From contig CM043942.1 in assembly GCA_014529385.2 (NCBI GenBank), forward strand, positions 62,287,184-62,351,183: a stretch of DNA of 64,000 nucleotides. The letters run 5' to 3'. The DNA is from Adiantum capillus-veneris. Taxonomy: Eukaryota > Streptophyta > Polypodiopsida > Polypodiales > Pteridaceae. This document shows, piece by piece, positions 59,622-64,000 of the stretch. The position numbers and the translations under genes are program-made. Under the pieces are notes generated by a model, which saw only the letters and a program-made list of their open reading frames with translations, was not told the origin of the DNA and ran no database searches. Positions within the stretch are counted from its first letter, which is position 1; every line of letters starts with the position of its first letter.

Positions 59622-61529
59622 ATGGCTGACAGACCAGATGATGTGACTGAAGGGATTTCCTCTTCACAGGGTCAACAAACACATGAAGTGGGTGAGTCTT
59701 CAAGACCACCACGGACGGATGAAGATATATTCAGGACCCAGTTGGCTATTGCTGTGGCTATGTTGATACAAGTAATGCAGAACCCGAGGTTTTTAGCCTT
59801 TCTGCAACCTCCTCTTCCGTCTCAGCAAGTTGGGTCACTGGATCATATTCAAAAGCCTGCTAAGGCTCAAGGACAGGTGATTCATACTGCAGAGTCAATG
59901 GAAACACCTGTACACTAGACGGAGAATATGCAATCTCCACAACCTGTGCCTAAGGTGCAAGAACAGGTGGCTAAGATGCCAGTTTCTCAACCTGTACCAA
60001 TTCAGCCCGCCACCTTTCAGCAGCCTATAACTGGTTCTAATGGGCAGGGAAGCAACCTACAGGCTATGCAACAAGTCTTCCCACCACCTTCAGTACACCT
60101 TGGCTATTTTGGAGGTGGATCGGTATTCCAGAGCATGGTTGCTCATGCACCTGGAAATCGATTTTTCACGCCAGGAACAATGTTCGGGGGTGCTCAAACG
60201 ATGATGCCTAACCCCATGTATGGTGTCACAGGCATGCTACCAGGGTTTCAAAGCACTCAGGGCCAATTTGGGATGCCGCAAGCAAATTTTGGTATGGCTG
60301 GAATTACAAATCAGCAGCCAAATCAGGGAACACAAATGAACCCTAACAGTGTTCCCATGTTTCAGTCACTTCCATATGACAATTTAACGCCGCTCGAGAG
60401 GCCAACTCCGTACAAAGAAGGTAGCAAAGGTGTGACTTTCACGACCTTTACAGGGTTTGATGACAGGAAGAAGGCTCTCTCATTCCTCCAGCAGTTTGAC
60501 AAGGCCTATGCAGGGGGAAACTTTACAGAGGCTTCAAAGGTCCGCAAGGCAGCCACTTTGTTGACAGGGAATGCGGGACAATGGTGGACAACTTTATTGC
60601 TGCAAGGGCAAGCTCCGTCCACATGGATTTACTTCAAGCAGATTTTTGCAACAGCATGGTTATCTGATGACTTTGAAGCAGATGTCATGACAGAATGGCA
60701 CCAGCTTAATGCTGCCACTTGCAAGAATCTCGATGACTACAATCGGAAGTTTTGGAAATCTCTACTACAAGTAACTTCCTATAGGTTTGTGCCATTGACA
60801 GAACAGATTGAAAAATACTGTTGTGGCCTACCCAAAGGATTGAGAAAATACTGCACGAAGACCAAAGTCACTACTTTGACGCAGCTCATCGAGGTAGCAA
60901 ACACTGGCAATCGTTTGCTCAAGGGAGAAGATTGTGAATTCAATACTGGCGTCAAGGAAGGATCAACCAAGAAAAATTCAGAGAAGAAGTACGTTCCCAA
61001 GGAGGTTCCTAAAGTGACTCAGGAGCCGGCCAACGAAGGGAAAGACAAAGCTACAGCTGAATCAGAAAAGGGACCTGCGAAGAAATGGAAAAGACGTTTT
61101 CCTCGCAAGTCGGAAGAGCAAAAGAAGGTCCTGAGGTCAGAGAACAAATGCTTTATCTGTGAGCAGCCTGGCCATATTGCTTACAATTGTCCTACAAAGA
61201 AAAGGCCAGCTGATTCTGAAGACGAGGACAAGAAAGGAAAGAAGCCCATGGTTGGTCTAGTGCCAGATATGGTGGGCGACAAGCCAAATTCAGACGCAAG
61301 TGAGCTTTGCAGACCATGGGGAAAGGTTAGGGATCAAATAGTGCTTATCTTCTTTGATCCAGGTGCCAAAGTCAACTTCATTTCCCCAGAATTGGCTTCA
61401 AAGTTGGGAATCAGACCTCAAGAGATGGGGTATACAGCAGAGGCAGGTTTGGCATGTCCTGGCCATACAGAGGCTGACACCCATCATCGGAAAGTTGCGC
61501 CTGCATATCCAGTCCTATGTAGATGCTGA
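59622..61529 (+). pseudogene. G4 Gag, CCHC knuckle and protease, one stop codon
   Basis: ATG 59622 (MADRPDD) is chosen because G2 has MADKGKG at the same place; an upstream in-frame ATG at 59562 lies in the leader. The frame is open to 61529 except one TAG at 59916-59918. Parts: QLAIAVAMLIQVMQNPRFLAF, the Met/Gln/Pro-rich linker, the Gag core (SFLQQFDKAYAGGNFTEA, QWWTTLLLQGQAPSTW), CFICEQPGHIAYNC (61149-61190) and LIFFDPGAKVNFI (61345-61383). A frameshift near 61470 precedes the rest of the protease (IGKLRLHIQSYVDAEEFY). It is the best Gag in the window. Confidence 0.92.
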
Positions 61530-61591
61530 AGAATTTTACATCATGCCACTGGACGGATGTGATGTGTTGTTAGGTATTCCTTGGTTATTTC

Positions 61592-62900
61592 GTGTACACG
61601 GAATCATGGATGCCTACAACAAAAAAGATCACTGTACAGAGCAGGGGAAAGACTCACATTCTAGATGTAAAGCTTAAAGAGGAGTCTATTCCCACTGTAT
61701 CAGCTTTTGCTATTACTTCTGTAATGAAAAAGCATCTTTCTGTGTACTTGGTTTTTGCACGTGAAGTGTCAGATTGTGATGAATCAAATTTATCTGTGCT
61801 AGATAAAGAAAGGTCAATGTTTTTACAACAGTATAGTGACTGTTTTTTCAATTCATTACCGTCTCAATTACCGCCAGAGAGACCCGAGGACCATGCGACA
61901 GATTTGGTGCCAGGCAGTAGCCCACCAAATAAGCCTCCGTACAGGGTTAGTGCGGCTCAGCAGAAAGAGATAATGGGCCAAGTACAGGAGCTATTAGAAA
62001 AGGGGCTGATTCAGCCCAGTTCATCCCCATTCTGTTCTCCAGTGTTGTTGGTGCAGAAAAAGGATGGCTTATGGCGTATGTGCATCGACTACCGTGCACT
62101 GAACAAGAATACCATCAAGAATAGGTTCCCTATACCTAGAATTGATGATATTCTGGACAAATCAGAAGGAGCGGCTATGTTTAGCAGGATAGATCTAAAG
62201 AGTGGGTACCATCAGATCCGCATTAGATCATAGGATGTGCACAAGACTGCTTTTAGAACAACGTTTGGCCTTCACGAATTTTTAGTGATGCCCTTTGGTC
62301 TCACAAATCCTCCTGTTTAATAGGATGATGGACAGAATTTTCCGTCCACACCAGCAGTTTGTTGGTACATTCTTTGATGACATGATAGTCTACTCAAAGA
62401 ATGAAGAGGAGCATAGGCATCACTTGGCCATTGTGTTCGAAGAGCTACGCAGTCATAGGTTGCTCATCAATGCAAAGAAAAGTGAATTTTTTCTGGAAGA
62501 GATCCACTTTCTGGGACACATTGTCTCAAAGGATGGTGTCAGAATGGATCCTGCAAAAGTTGAAGCGATCAAGTCATGACCAGATTTGAAGACGGTGCAC
62601 GATGTCCGAAGTTTCTTGGGACTATGCTCCTATTACAAAAGGTTTATCCGAAATTTCGCTGAGATTGCTTCACCTCTACATGCTCTTCAAAAGAAGGCGA
62701 CTCCTTTAGATGGACACAGAAAGAGATTTCAGCTTTTAATCTCTTAAAGGAAAAGATGACTTCAGATCCAGTCATTGTGTTGCCAGATCTTAGGAAGTCA
62801 TTTGTGGTCCAGTGTGACGCCTGTGGTAGTAGCATTGGTGCAGTGCTAATGCAAGATGGCAGGGTAGTAGCCTATGAGAACAGAATTTTGCAACGGCCAT
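61592..62900 (+). pseudogene. G4 reverse transcriptase
   Basis: 61592-62233 holds [34 protein letters not shown] and [15 protein letters not shown], then a TAG at 62231. A frameshift near 62315 leads into 62295-62579 with FFDDMIVYSKNEEEH (about 62368-62412) and FLGHIVSKDGVRMD, ending in a TGA at 62577. Another shift near 62690 leads into the RNase H start VVQCDACGSSIGAVLMQDG. The catalytic D-D is kept. Confidence 0.92.
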
Positions 62901-62902
62901 AG

Positions 62903-64000
62903 ATGACCATGCAGGTCTATGAGAAAGAGTTACTGGCTGTGATTCATGCGCTCTTAAGTTGGAAACACTACCTGCTAGGTGCAGATTTCGTTGTCCAAAC
63001 GGACCATCAGACCTTGCGATACTTCTTGACACAGACAAAGTTATCTGAGAAGCATATGCGATGGGCAAATATCTTGTCCATGTTCCATTTTCAGATTGTC
63101 CATGTGGAAGGCAAGAAGAACGTTGTGGCTAATGCCTTGTCAAGGAAGCCACAAATTTCAGCTGTGTCAATTCCTTATCATCATGAACTTGATGATATGA
63201 GACAACAGTATGCAAATGATGAAGATTTTGCAAGGGTCTTCGAGCAGCTAATGGATGGACAACGTCATGAACACTATCTCCTCAAAGATGGCTTCATGAT
63301 GATGCATGGCAGATTGTGTGTCACAAAGCCATTGCGACGCAAAGTTATGGAAGAGAGTCATGTCCCACCGTATGCAGGGCATCGTAGTATCGATGCTACA
63401 GTTAAAGCGGTTGAGACATTCTTCTATTGGCCTACATTCAGAAAGGGATGTGGATGCCTTTGTGCAAGAATGCCTAATTTGCCAGAAGGTCAAGTTTGAC
63501 AGGCAAAAGGCACCAGGGTTATTGCAACCACTACCTATTCCAGATGAACCATAGAAAAGTATTGCTATGGATTTTATCTTTGATCTTCCGAGAACGCAGA
63601 CAGGAAACGATGGTATTTGGACCGTTATTTGCAGATTCAGCAAACAGGCTCATTTTATTCCTGTCAAGAAGAAGATAAAGCCAGATCCGATGGCACGCTT
63701 GTTTATGAGCAATATTTTCAAGTATCATGGCATGCCACAGTCGATTGTTAGCGACCGTGATCCGCGCATGACAAGTTTGTTCTGGAGAGGCTTGTTTGAG
63801 AATATGGGCACCATGCTCAAATTCTCTTCGTCATTTCATCCTCAAACAGATGGGCAGTCAGAAGAGGCAAATTCTACTGTCCTAGATCTGCTGAAGTGCT
63901 ATGTGTCAGAGCATAAAGGAAAGTGGGAGCAATATTTGCCATTGGTGGAGTATTCATACAATAATACAGTGCATTCATCAACTGGCAAGGCACCTTTTGA
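62903..64000 (+). pseudogene. G4 RNase H and integrase, cut by the window end
   Basis: 62903-63499 holds VYEKELLAVIHALLSWKHYL, VQTDHQTLRYFLTQ, VEGKKNVVANALSRKP, and the zinc domain (HVPPYAGHRSIDATVK). A frameshift at about 63440 leads into CLICQKVKFDRQK, a stop after PDEP, then the rve core AMDFIFDLP, IVSDRDPRMTSLFW and HPQTDGQSEEANSTVLD with all three acidic residues present. The sequence continues past 64000. Confidence 0.92.

Larger units (their letters stand above)
58043..64000 (+). mobile_element. Ty3/gypsy chromovirus G4, runs off the window
   Basis: A 5' LTR (58043-59514), primer site, gag, CCHC, protease, RT, RNase H and integrase up to the window end. Stops and frameshifts are spread through pol. 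It is the most divergent family member; it keeps the same Gag linker and D-P-G-A protease. The flank before it is CTTTC. The 3' end is outside the window. Confidence 0.93.

Overview
The window is transposon-dense nuclear DNA from a land plant. Spliceosomal introns, Ty3/gypsy chromoviruses, a Ty1/copia fragment, LTR elements with an initiator-Met-type primer site, APE-type LINEs and hAT-like elements are all present, with no prokaryotic signature. The only recognisable host gene is on the minus strand: an ABC1K (UbiB/COQ8-like) atypical kinase. Its 11 visible exons lie between 30635 and 54235, and one intron is about 21.4 kb long. That intron size suggests a large-genome plant such as a fern, lycophyte or gymnosperm. 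The species is inference and cannot be fixed from this sequence.

Layout, 1-21 kb: head-to-tail copies of one LINE family, many with (TC)n tracts at their borders. Copies 1-3 are followed by a longer LINE (L1, 3174-15218) split by chromovirus G1 (4255-12426, perfect GGACT target duplication). LINE L2 (15285-19131) is split by a solo LTR and by a hAT-like element that itself holds a reverse LINE fragment. LINE L3 (19132-20964) is cut by chromovirus G2.

20.9-30.6 kb: a decayed G2 (20965-26767) is fused without its 3' end to a small LTR element with 444-bp LTRs (26768-29745). An unassigned stretch with a poly-C run follows.

30.6-54.2 kb: the ABC1K gene. The giant intron (31950-53328) contains LINE fragments, a gypsy-like scrap, a 765-bp LTR with an iMet primer site, a second hAT-like element, several tandem duplications, a long LINE (L5) split by chromovirus G3 (44925-50446, perfect GTCAT duplication, LTRs of equal length), and a copia RT fragment with its LTR.

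54.2-64 kb: a GGAACG-rich repeat, a second LINE type (CCHC ORF1 plus endonuclease), and chromovirus G4 (from 58043, running off the window).

G1-G4 are one chromovirus family: LTRs of about 1.47 kb starting TGTCAC, gag with a CCHC knuckle, a protease with D-P-G-A in place of D-S/T-G-A, RT with FFDDM, RNase H, an HHCC/DDE integrase and a chromodomain. None is intact. Observations that stand out: a plant LINE family bordered on both sides by same-orientation (TC)n tracts, suggesting microsatellite-targeted insertion; the transposon-filled kinase intron with open, phase-matched exons; an in-frame Gag-integrase fusion; and a hAT-like family with 8-bp target duplications.
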